Source: an uncultured Clostridium sp.
GTDB lineage: Bacteria; Bacillota; Clostridia; Clostridiales; Clostridiaceae
Assembly: GCF_934754915.1 (NCBI RefSeq)
Contig: NZ_CAKVKB010000166.1
Location: 1-6,228 of the forward strand
Reading direction: 5' to 3'
Length of the DNA stretch: 6,228 bases
In this document: positions 1-5,267 of the stretch, in pieces
How positions within the stretch are numbered: position 1 is the stretch's first letter
How the letters are laid out: every line of letters begins with the position of its first letter
Made by a program: the position numbers and the translations under genes
The notes under the pieces: model-generated
The model's input: only the letters and a program-made list of their open reading frames with translations
Told to the model about the DNA's origin: nothing
The model's database searches: none

Positions 1-21
1 TTATAATACCTCAATTATTAA

Positions 22-44
22 TAGAATAAGCTGTATATATTCTA
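22..44. other. weak AT-rich hairpin near the left edge
   Basis: TAGAATA (22-28) can pair with TATTCTA (38-44) around a 9-nt loop, and a T-rich stretch (51-56) follows seven bases later. It could be a weak terminator of a gene lying to the left, but the stem is almost pure AT and could be chance. The rest of 1-149 holds no gene and no convincing promoter. The best candidate, TTGATT at 83-88 with TTAAAA at 105-110, is poor. Confidence 0.15.
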
Positions 45-149
45 ACCAGATTTTTATTAATTATTACAGTTACAATAACACTTTGATTTATGTAAACAGA
101 AAGATTAAAAATAAAAGCAACATTGAAGTTTTATTAAAAATTAGGTATC

Positions 150-1094
150 ATGGAAAATGAAAGAAAACGAGGGGATGTGAATACAATAAAGTTAACAGAA
201 AAAACAAAGATTCAGACGGAAAAGAGAATCATGAAGTTATCTTTGATTGGAAGTATTTTATTTATGGCAGTAGAGGGGATAATGGCATATGTTACAAATT
301 CTAGTTCAATACTTATAGATTTTGTGTTTGATATTACAGAGCTTATTATGATATGGCCATTTCTTTTTTTGGTTCCATTATTGTACAAACCTGTGACAGA
401 AAAGAGACCTTATGGATTTGCTCAAATTGAATCCTTGTTTATAATCATAAAATACAGTGTGCTGTTATTTATTACAATACAGCTTTTTATTGATAGTTTA
501 CATACAATATTAGATGGGGGACATGCTGTTGATGCGGGAAGCATTGCAATATTTGAATTCTGTGTCTTTATAGGATGCTTTATTATGTATAAGGTTCTTT
601 CATATTACAGAAAAAAATATGAGTCAGATTCTATTCGTGCAGAATTATATGTATGGAAATTGGATGTACTTAGCAGCTTAGGAGTTTCATTTGCTTTTTT
701 TGCACAAATGATTTTGCAGAAAACTTCCTTTTCATGGGCTGCACCATATATTGACCCTGTGGTAGCAATAATAATGTCTTTATGCCTCATTATTGAACCA
801 GTAAGGATGATTGGAATAAGCCTTAAGGAACTGGTTCTGTTTGCACCTAAAAAGGAAATCATGGATGAAATACGTGAAACAGCACAAAGATATATTGAAA
901 ATGGAATGTATAAACTTCAATTTTTAGATGTTATTCAGACTGGTAGAAAGACATGGGTTGAAGTTTATATAAGAAGTCATGACAATAATATAAATATTTC
1001 TGAATTAAAAAATATAAGAAATGAGATAATTAGTGAATTAAAGCCTGTATTTGATCAGATATATGTAGAGCTTATACCAGATGTAGAGGAATAA
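150..1094 (+). CDS. divergent cation diffusion facilitator (CDF) family transporter
   Basis: This is an inner-membrane protein of 314 residues. It has about six hydrophobic segments (roughly residues 30-48, 52-79, 96-115, 130-150, 172-190 and 201-217), then a hydrophilic C-terminal domain of about 90 residues, the normal CDF plan of six helices plus a cytoplasmic ferredoxin-like domain. Family members exchange Zn, Co, Cd, Fe or Mn for protons. Visible CDF marks are DFVFD in TM2 (D57 and D61), the loop RPYGFAQIES (86-95, compare HPYGHGKxE), D172-VLSSLG in TM5 and DPVVA at 202-206. The usual His four residues before the TM5 Asp is V168, so the transport site is atypical and the metal cannot be predicted. 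The start is uncertain. ATG150 has only a weak TTAGG upstream, whereas a good GAGGGG lies at 169-174, correctly placed for codon 186, which is ATA. The family call is firm and the substrate unknown. Confidence 0.8.
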   Translation: MENERKRGDVNTIKLTEKTKIQTEKRIMKLSLIGSILFMAVEGIMAYVTNSSSILIDFVFDITELIMIWPFLFLVPLLYKPVTEKRPYGFAQIESLFIIIKYSVLLFITIQLFIDSLHTILDGGHAVDAGSIAIFEFCVFIGCFIMYKVLSYYRKKYESDSIRAELYVWKLDVLSSLGVSFAFFAQMILQKTSFSWAAPYIDPVVAIIMSLCLIIEPVRMIGISLKELVLFAPKKEIMDEIRETAQRYIENGMYKLQFLDVIQTGRKTWVEVYIRSHDNNINISELKNIRNEIISELKPVFDQIYVELIPDVEE

Positions 1095-1099
1095 AATTT

Positions 1100-1127
1100 A
1101 GGAGCGCCTTTATTTAAAGGCGCTCCT
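1100..1127 (+). terminator. GC-rich hairpin, probable terminator of the CDF gene
   Basis: AGGAGCGCCTTTA (1100-1112) and TAAAGGCGCTCCT (1115-1127) form a perfect 13-bp inverted repeat, six bases after the TAA stop. It is by far the most stable hairpin of this AT-rich window. There is no U-run on its 3' side, since GATGCTTAATAAA follows. It may act as a weak intrinsic terminator, a 3'-end stabiliser, or a terminator needing a factor. It separates the CDF gene from the NAD salvage control region. Confidence 0.65.
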
Positions 1128-1167
1128 GATGCTTAATAAAATAAATATGAAAAAATTAGAAAAAATA

Positions 1168-1196
1168 TTGACAAAACCATTTGATAGGAATATTAT
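1168..1196 (+). promoter_or_regulatory. distal sigma-A promoter (P1) of the pncB cluster
   Basis: A perfect -35 TTGACA (1168-1173) is separated by exactly 17 bp from TATTAT (1191-1196), five of six to TATAAT. Transcription would begin near 1203, giving a leader of about 294 nt before pncB. The first 21-bp palindrome begins at 1209, just past the predicted start site, a position suited to repression. Confidence 0.65.
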
Positions 1197-1208
1197 ATAG
1201 ATAACAAG

Positions 1209-1229
1209 TTAAAGACAAAACGTCATTAA
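1209..1229. promoter_or_regulatory. operator 1, 21-bp near-palindrome
   Basis: The half-sites TTAAAGAC and GTCATTAA are separated by AAAAC, with 7 of 8 symmetric positions matching. It begins 13 bp after the P1 -10 box, at the likely transcription start. The same 21-bp pattern with the same orientation of its asymmetric centre recurs at 1362 and 1427, which makes it a probable binding site for a dimeric repressor. The regulator is unassigned. NAD-metabolism repressors such as NiaR or NrtR are candidates from context only. Confidence 0.6.
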
Positions 1230-1240
1230 GTATAAAGTTA

Positions 1241-1274
1241 ATAATATCACATAATAAATTGGAATTGATATTAT
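1241..1274 (+). other. AT-rich inverted repeat in the long pncB leader
   Basis: ATAATATCA (1241-1249) pairs perfectly with TGATATTAT (1266-1274) around a 16-nt loop. The loop begins one copy of a direct repeat, CACATAATAAA, at 1248-1258; the other copy is at 1284-1294. In a P1 transcript this would be a weak hairpin. It matches no riboswitch class I recognise, and its AT content makes chance likely. Confidence 0.25.
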
Positions 1275-1298
1275 ATATTGCAACACATAATAAAAGCT

Positions 1299-1317
1299 GA
1301 AATTTTTGCAAAATTTC
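1299..1317 (+). other. small hairpin in the pncB leader
   Basis: GAAATTTT (1299-1306) and AAAATTTC (1310-1317) form a perfect 8-bp stem with a TGC loop. No U-run follows, so it is not a typical terminator. Bases 1298-1316 recur with one change (TGAAATTTTTGCAARATTT) at 3781-3799, in the spacer ahead of nadR. Confidence 0.3.
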
Positions 1318-1361
1318 TATAATCATTAGCTTAAAAATATGCAATTTTATTTTACAAACAC

Positions 1362-1382
1362 TTAATGACAAAACGTTATTAA
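1362..1382. promoter_or_regulatory. operator 2, 21-bp near-palindrome
   Basis: The half-sites TTAATGAC and GTTATTAA flank the centre AAAAC, with 7 of 8 symmetric positions matching. It lies 8 bp upstream of the P2 -35 box, and its centre is 65 bp from that of operator 3, so P2 is bracketed by two sites. Such an arrangement could favour cooperative binding or a small loop, which is inference only. Confidence 0.6.
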
Positions 1383-1390
1383 CATTTGGC

Positions 1391-1418
1391 TTTACAATAA
1401 TATGAAATGCTGTATTCT
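1391..1418 (+). promoter_or_regulatory. proximal promoter (P2) of pncB
   Basis: TTTACA (1391-1396, five of six to TTGACA) is followed after 16 bp by TATTCT (1413-1418, four of six to TATAAT). The start would be near 1425, with a leader of about 72 nt. Operator 2 ends just upstream and operator 3 begins 9 bp downstream of the -10, which supports it being a real, regulated promoter. Confidence 0.5.
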
Positions 1419-1426
1419 AGAAATAC

Positions 1427-1447
1427 TTAATAACAAAATGTCATTAT
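1427..1447. promoter_or_regulatory. operator 3, 21-bp near-palindrome
   Basis: The half-sites TTAATAAC and GTCATTAT flank AAAAT, with 6 of 8 symmetric positions matching, making it the weakest of the three by symmetry. It covers the predicted P2 start site, as operator 1 does for P1. Bound protein here would block initiation. Confidence 0.55.
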
Positions 1448-1496
1448 TAAATTTTTACAGAATCAATAAAAAATAATTTAAAGGGATGTGTTTATT

Positions 1497-2966
1497 ATGA
1501 AAAATAAAAGATTATTAAGAAATGAAAGAAACTTATCAATGCTTATAGAATTTTATGAATTTACCATGAGCAACACTTTTATGGCAGACAATAAAAAGGA
1601 TACAAGAGTATGTTTTGATATGTTTTTCAGAAAAAGTCCAGATAATGCTGAATTTGCAATAGCAGCAGGTCTTGAGCAGTTAATTGATTATATTGAAAAT
1701 CTGCATTTTGATGATGAGGATATTGAATATTTGAGAAGCAAAAATATTTTTAATGAAGAATTTTTAAATTATTTAAGAGATTTTAAGTTTAGTGGTAATG
1801 TTTATGCACTGCCAGAGGGAACTGTAGTATTTCCAGGAGAACCTATAGTGACAGTTGTTGCACCTGTAATAGAAGCACAGCTTTTAGAAACTATGGTTCT
1901 TGTAACAATAAATCATCAAAGTCTTATAGCAACAAAAACAAGCAGAATAGTAAGAGCTGCAAAAGGAAGACCAGTACTTGAATTTGGTTCAAGAAGAGCA
2001 CAGGGATATGATGGGGCAATACTTGGTGCAAGAGCAGCATATATAGGAGGGGCAACAGGAACTGCATGTACTGCAACAGATGTAGATTACAAGGTACCTG
2101 CTTCAGGAACAATGGCACATTCTTTTATTCAGCTTTATGATGATGAGTATACAGCATTTGCAGCATATGCAAAAAATAATTCAGATAATGCTACTTTGCT
2201 TGTAGATACTTATAACGTGCTTCAGTCTGGAATTCCAAATGCAATAAAAGTATCTAAGGAAATATTAGAACCTATGGGAAAAAGGCTTAAAGGTATAAGA
2301 ATAGATAGTGGAGACTTAACTTATCTTTCAAAGAAAGCGAGAAAAATGCTTGATGATGCAGGACTTAATGACTGTAAAATAGTCGTATCTAATAGTCTTG
2401 ATGAAAATATTATAAATGAGCTTTTGGCACAGGGAGCACAAATTGATATATTTGGAGTAGGTGAAAGACTTATAACTTCAAAATCAGAACCTGTTTTTGG
2501 TGGAGTATATAAGCTTGCGGCTGTAGAAGAAAAAGGAAAATTCATGCCAAGGATAAAGGTTTCTGAAAATCCTGAAAAGATAACTAATCCAGGGTATAAG
2601 GAGTTATGGAGATTGTACGATAAGGAAACTAATAAAGCATTGGCAGATGTTATTACATTAAAAGGTGAAGAAATAAGTACTGATAGTTATGAAATATTTG
2701 ATCCTGTTTATACATGGAAAAAGAAGGAAGTTAAAAATATAAAAGCAAGAAAACTTCAGGTGCCTGTATTTATAGATGGTGAATGTGTATATAAAACTCC
2801 AGAGCTTGAAGAAATCAAAAAGTATTGTTTAAATGAAGTTAATAGTATGTGGGAAGAGGTAACACGTTTTGTAAATCCTCAGAAATATTATGTTGATCTT
2901 TCTTTGAAATTATGGAATTTAAAGAATGAAATGCTGGAAAAACACAGATGTCAGCCTGAAAAATAA
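1497..2966 (+). CDS. pncB: nicotinate phosphoribosyltransferase
   Basis: This cytosolic enzyme of 489 residues joins nicotinate to PRPP with ATP hydrolysis, giving nicotinate mononucleotide, the entry step of the deamidated (Preiss-Handler) NAD salvage route. Clear family motifs are EFGSRRAQG at 162-170, the GTMAHSF segment at 204-210 whose H208 matches the His phosphorylated in the family, and RIDSGDL at 268-274 in the phosphate-binding barrel. The length fits the long Firmicute/eukaryotic type of about 490 residues. ATG1497 is chosen because AAAGGGA (1480-1486) lies 10 nt upstream; the in-frame GTG at 1488 is too close to that site. It is first in a probable operand of three genes, pncB-pnuC-nadR, with pnuC only 57 nt downstream and no terminator between. 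Two promoters and three operators precede it. NadD and NadE, needed to finish this route, are not in the window. Confidence 0.95.
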   Translation: MKNKRLLRNERNLSMLIEFYEFTMSNTFMADNKKDTRVCFDMFFRKSPDNAEFAIAAGLEQLIDYIENLHFDDEDIEYLRSKNIFNEEFLNYLRDFKFSGNVYALPEGTVVFPGEPIVTVVAPVIEAQLLETMVLVTINHQSLIATKTSRIVRAAKGRPVLEFGSRRAQGYDGAILGARAAYIGGATGTACTATDVDYKVPASGTMAHSFIQLYDDEYTAFAAYAKNNSDNATLLVDTYNVLQSGIPNAIKVSKEILEPMGKRLKGIRIDSGDLTYLSKKARKMLDDAGLNDCKIVVSNSLDENIINELLAQGAQIDIFGVGERLITSKSEPVFGGVYKLAAVEEKGKFMPRIKVSENPEKITNPGYKELWRLYDKETNKALADVITLKGEEISTDSYEIFDPVYTWKKKEVKNIKARKLQVPVFIDGECVYKTPELEEIKKYCLNEVNSMWEEVTRFVNPQKYYVDLSLKLWNLKNEMLEKHRCQPEK

Positions 2967-3023
2967 AAAATTATTAAATAAAAGAAGCTTAAAAAATTTC
3001 ATATATAGAAAGAGGACGATTTT

Positions 3024-3749
3024 ATGGAAGTAATGAAAGAAAATTTAAAAAGAGAGCTAAGCTGTTGGAAGAAAACTGAATGTTTGTGGATGTTAATTGC
3101 TAATTTAATAATACTTGGAGTATCTTTATATTTTCATGATACAGCAATTGGGATAATTGCATCTATTACAGGAACAATGTGTGTTATCCTTACCGGAATG
3201 GGAAGGATGTCTAATTTTATCTTTGGAACTATAAACATAGTTTTATATGCAATTGTAGCATATAAAGCTACCTATTATGGAGATGTTATGCTTAATTTAT
3301 TATTCTATTTTCCAACTAATATAATAGGCTGGTTTATGTGGAAAAAGCATATGAATAGTGAAAGTGGTGAAGTTATTAAACAGAAGCTCAGCTTAAAAAT
3401 GGAGATTATAATAGGAATTATAAGCGTTTTGGGAATAATTGTATATGGATATTTTTTAGGTCATTATACAGATGATTCCCTTCCTTATGTTGACAGCATG
3501 AGTACAGTTTTGTCAATTGTAGCGCAGGTATTATTAATGAAGAGATATATGGAGCAATGGATTATCTGGATTATAGTAGACGGGGTTTCAATATTTATGT
3601 GGATTATGGCTTTCTTTAATGAAGGAGAAAGTGTGGCAACATTACTTATGTGGAGTGTTTACTTTGTTAATGCAATTATTATGTTTATAAAATGGTACAA
3701 AGAAAGTACAAATCAAAGTATCACAGGAAACAAATATGATAATTTATAA
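3024..3749 (+). CDS. pnuC: PnuC-type nicotinamide riboside transporter
   Basis: This inner-membrane protein of 241 residues has about seven hydrophobic segments and the PnuC/SWEET-like layout. It is thought to let nicotinamide riboside enter by facilitated diffusion, with trapping by intracellular phosphorylation. Family marks are the GTMCVILTGMGRMSNFIFG segment (50-68), YGDVMLNLLFYFP followed by GWFMW (85-106), and ERW-like ME-QW-II-W at 176-182, where W179 and W182 form the WxxW motif that lines the substrate site in this family, then D186. The start has AGAGGACG at 3011-3018; a second in-frame ATG lies three codons in. It follows pncB by 57 nt and precedes nadR, whose kinase domain would trap the imported riboside. 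That pairing makes nicotinamide riboside a better substrate guess than thiamine (PnuT) or riboflavin (PnuX). Confidence 0.92.
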   Translation: MEVMKENLKRELSCWKKTECLWMLIANLIILGVSLYFHDTAIGIIASITGTMCVILTGMGRMSNFIFGTINIVLYAIVAYKATYYGDVMLNLLFYFPTNIIGWFMWKKHMNSESGEVIKQKLSLKMEIIIGIISVLGIIVYGYFLGHYTDDSLPYVDSMSTVLSIVAQVLLMKRYMEQWIIWIIVDGVSIFMWIMAFFNEGESVATLLMWSVYFVNAIIMFIKWYKESTNQSITGNKYDNL

Positions 3750-3780
3750 GATTTGTATATTATAATTGGTAATTAAGAAA

Positions 3781-3799
3781 TGAAATTTTTGCAAGATTT
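3781..3799 (+). repeat. 19-nt repeat shared with the pncB leader
   Basis: The sequence TGAAATTTTTGCAAGATTT matches 1298-1316 at 18 of 19 positions. Both copies are non-coding and each lies upstream of an NAD salvage gene. The copy here lacks the perfect stem of the first. In DNA this AT-rich one such match could arise by chance. Confidence 0.3.
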
Positions 3800-3819
3800 A
3801 TTGGACGTTTTTACATGTA
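3799..3819 (-). promoter_or_regulatory. possible degenerate operator in the pnuC-nadR spacer
   Basis: Read on the minus strand, this stretch shares the core ATG-N2-AAAACGTC with the 21-bp palindromes before pncB. Overall about 13 of 21 positions agree with the consensus, with poor flanks. It also contains the palindrome TACATGTA (3812-3819). I find no convincing promoter next to it, so it is offered only as a candidate. Confidence 0.2.
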
Positions 3820-3873
3820 TCAAATAAATTTTAGGTTCGATTTTAATCTTGTAACATATATTTTTTATATTCA

Positions 3874-3904
3874 TGAGATAAAATTCAAATGTTATTTAAT
3901 CTCA
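3874..3904 (+). other. hairpin ahead of nadR
   Basis: TGAGATAAAAT (3874-3884) pairs with ATTTAATCTCA (3894-3904) at 10 of 11 positions around a 9-nt loop. It ends 26 nt before the nadR Shine-Dalgarno. No U-run follows. It might be an RNA processing or stability element, or an operator. The 194-nt spacer 3750-3943 holds no gene and no clear terminator, so read-through from pnuC into nadR is likely. Confidence 0.35.
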
Positions 3905-3943
3905 CATATCAAGAAATTAAACAATTTTATGGGAGGAATTATT

Positions 3944-4960
3944 ATGTATGATGTAGGAATGTATGGAGGAGCATTTAACCCTCTTCATATTAAACATGTT
4001 GAATGTATTATAAAGGCAGCAACTATGTGCAGGGAACTGTATATTGTAATATCTCAGGCAGAAAAGTATGAAACGATAGATATAAGGGTCAAATACAGAT
4101 GGATTTACAGGATAACAAAACATTTAAGCAATGTTAAAATTTTAATTTTGGAAGATAAAACAGAAAGCAAGGCAGATTATACTGAAGATTTATGGGATGA
4201 TGACTGCAGAAAAGTAAAAGAAATGATAGGCAAACATATTGATGCTGTGTTTTGTGGAAGTGACTATGATGAAAACAGTTTTTGGAATAAATGTTATCCT
4301 GATAGTGAATTTATCGTCTTTGAAAGGGACAAGTATATAAGTTCAACAGCAATACGTAACGATGTTTATGGACACTGGGACTGGCTGCCTTTAGAAGTGA
4401 GACCATACTTTGTAAAAAAGGTATTATTAATTGGTGGTGAAAGTACAGGAAAATCCACTTTAACAATAAATCTTGCTAAATATTATAATACAAATTTTCT
4501 TGAAGAAGTTGGACGTGAATTATCAGAACTTTCTGGAACTGATAAAATGATGCTTAAAGAAGATTATGTGAAAATACTTCTTGAGCATAAAGATAAAGAG
4601 TTAAAATTAAAAGAAAGCAGCAATAAACTTCTTTTTATTGATACAGATTGTCTTATAACTAAATTTTATATGGAATTTTTAAAAGATGATGGAATAGAAA
4701 AAAATGCTGTTCTTGCAGATGCAATTGCAAAGATAAATGACTATGACCTTATATTATTTTTAACACCTGATGTTGAATTTGTACAGGATGGAACACGTAA
4801 TGAAGAAATTAAAAATGAAAGGAAAATGTACAGTGATAAAATAAGAAAAATTTATACTGAATCAGGATTTAAGTATCATGTTATTAGTGGAAGCTATGAA
4901 GAAAGATTTTTAAAAGCTGTTGATTTAATTGATAATATGCTGAAACCATTGGAAGAATAG
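3944..4960 (+). CDS. nadR: NadR-type NMN adenylyltransferase / ribosylnicotinamide kinase
   Basis: This cytosolic two-domain enzyme of 338 residues phosphorylates nicotinamide riboside to NMN and adenylylates NMN to NAD. Residues 1-150 form the nucleotidyltransferase: GGAFNPLHIKH at 8-18, CGSDY at 104-108 and ISSTAIR at 132-138. Residues 158-338 form the P-loop kinase: GGESTGKST at 164-172 (Walker A), GRE at 190-192, DTD at 233-235 and a lid with QDGTR at 281-285. The HxGH catalytic motif reads H15-I-K17-H18, so its Gly is Lys, while both His remain. There is no N-terminal helix-turn-helix, so it should not act as a repressor as Salmonella NadR does. ATG3944 is chosen because GGGAGG (3931-3936) lies 7 nt upstream; the reading frame extends back to 3815 but those residues look like translated spacer, and ATG3929 precedes the Shine-Dalgarno. 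It is last of the salvage cluster. Confidence 0.9.
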   Translation: MYDVGMYGGAFNPLHIKHVECIIKAATMCRELYIVISQAEKYETIDIRVKYRWIYRITKHLSNVKILILEDKTESKADYTEDLWDDDCRKVKEMIGKHIDAVFCGSDYDENSFWNKCYPDSEFIVFERDKYISSTAIRNDVYGHWDWLPLEVRPYFVKKVLLIGGESTGKSTLTINLAKYYNTNFLEEVGRELSELSGTDKMMLKEDYVKILLEHKDKELKLKESSNKLLFIDTDCLITKFYMEFLKDDGIEKNAVLADAIAKINDYDLILFLTPDVEFVQDGTRNEEIKNERKMYSDKIRKIYTESGFKYHVISGSYEERFLKAVDLIDNMLKPLEE

Positions 4961-4986
4961 GGAATTTAAATAAGGAGTATATAATT

Positions 4987-5019
4987 ATGATAGAAAATAC
5001 AAGAAAATTAAAGAAATAA
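4987..5019 (+). CDS. 10-residue mini-ORF with a good ribosome binding site
   Basis: ATG4987 is preceded by AAGGAG (4972-4977) with a 9-nt spacer, as good as that of the real genes here, yet the frame (MIENTRKLKK) stops after ten codons. It begins 27 nt after nadR. It may be the start of a gene lost by deletion, a true small peptide, or a chance site. The peptide is basic and matches nothing I recognise. Confidence 0.25.
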   Translation: MIENTRKLKK

Positions 5020-5040
5020 GTAGTATTAGTGAGATATTTT

Positions 5041-5067
5041 AATATAGTGAATTTTCAAAATTATATT
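5041..5067 (+). other. AT-rich stem downstream of nadR
   Basis: AATTTT (5050-5055, from the second A of GAATTTT) and AAAATT (5057-5062) face each other around a single C, and AATAT (5041-5045) can extend the stem with ATATT (5063-5067) across a bulge. No U-run follows. It could help end the NAD salvage transcript before the stress promoter, but it is weak. No better terminator is visible after nadR. Confidence 0.2.
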
Positions 5068-5092
5068 TATAAAAGAACTTACTTGGTTTAAC

Positions 5093-5109
5093 TTTGACTT
5101 TCTTTGACC
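5093..5109 (-). promoter_or_regulatory. CtsR operator (heptad direct repeat)
   Basis: On the minus strand it reads GGTCAAA-GAA-AGTCAAA, a full match to the known CtsR consensus RGTCAAANANRGTCAAA. CtsR represses class III heat-shock genes in low-GC Gram-positives and lets go at high temperature. The site covers the -35 box of the promoter for the Hsp20 pair, so bound CtsR would exclude RNA polymerase. ctsR itself is not in the window. Confidence 0.88.
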
Positions 5110-5122
5110 TTGATTTTATAAT
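5094..5122 (+). promoter_or_regulatory. sigma-A promoter of the Hsp20 operon
   Basis: TTGACT (5094-5099) and a perfect TATAAT (5117-5122) are spaced by 17 bp. The start would be near 5129, leaving a leader of about 139 nt. The -35 lies within the CtsR repeat. No CIRCE element is present, so HrcA control is not expected. Confidence 0.85.
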
Positions 5123-5140
5123 GTACTTGTACAAAAGATA

Positions 5141-5214
5141 AGGAGAGGGATTTAAGAGGTGGTTAAAAATAAGAATCACTGATTGATGAACTTGGTTTGG
5201 AAGATATAAATTAA
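5141..5214 (+). pseudogene. possible frameshifted short ORF in the Hsp20 leader
   Basis: AGGAGAGGG (5141-5149) stands 9 nt before GTG5159, which opens a frame of seven codons (VVKNKNH) ending at TGA5180. If one base were restored near 5173 the frame would read MVKNKESLIDELGLEDIN and stop at TAA5212. The second part looks protein-like, but 18 codons are too few to judge. It may be a decayed small gene or leader peptide, or chance. Nothing else is seen in the leader. Confidence 0.2.
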
Positions 5215-5267
5215 TTCAATCTTTATAAACAAAAATAGAAGTCAGAATATCAAAGGAGGTCGTTTGT

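Noticed and set aside
1156..1371. Minus-strand frame of 71 codons in the control region
   Set aside because: There is no ribosome site, the composition is like AT-rich spacer, and it overlaps two promoters and operators. Frames on the minus strand inside the CDF, pncB and nadR genes were likewise dropped as shadows.
1209..1447. Three regular repeats read as a small CRISPR array
   Set aside because: The spacing is uneven (153 and 65 bp between centres), the units are palindromic AT-rich sites at promoters, and no cas gene is present.
1488..1496. GTG at 1488 as the start of pncB
   Set aside because: It lies two bases after the GGGA of the Shine-Dalgarno, too close. ATG1497 has proper spacing.
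2967..3023. A riboswitch (for example NAD+-II) just before pnuC
   Set aside because: Only 57 nt separate the genes and no stable stem or pseudoknot pattern is visible.
3815..3943. N-terminal extension of NadR by 43 residues
   Set aside because: The extension has no ribosome site and reads like translated AT-rich spacer. The GGGAGG at 3931 and the nucleotidyltransferase fold both call for ATG3944.
5020..5267. CIRCE (HrcA) element before the Hsp20 genes
   Set aside because: No TTAGCACTC-N9-GAGTGCTAA or near match is found; the CtsR repeat accounts for the control.
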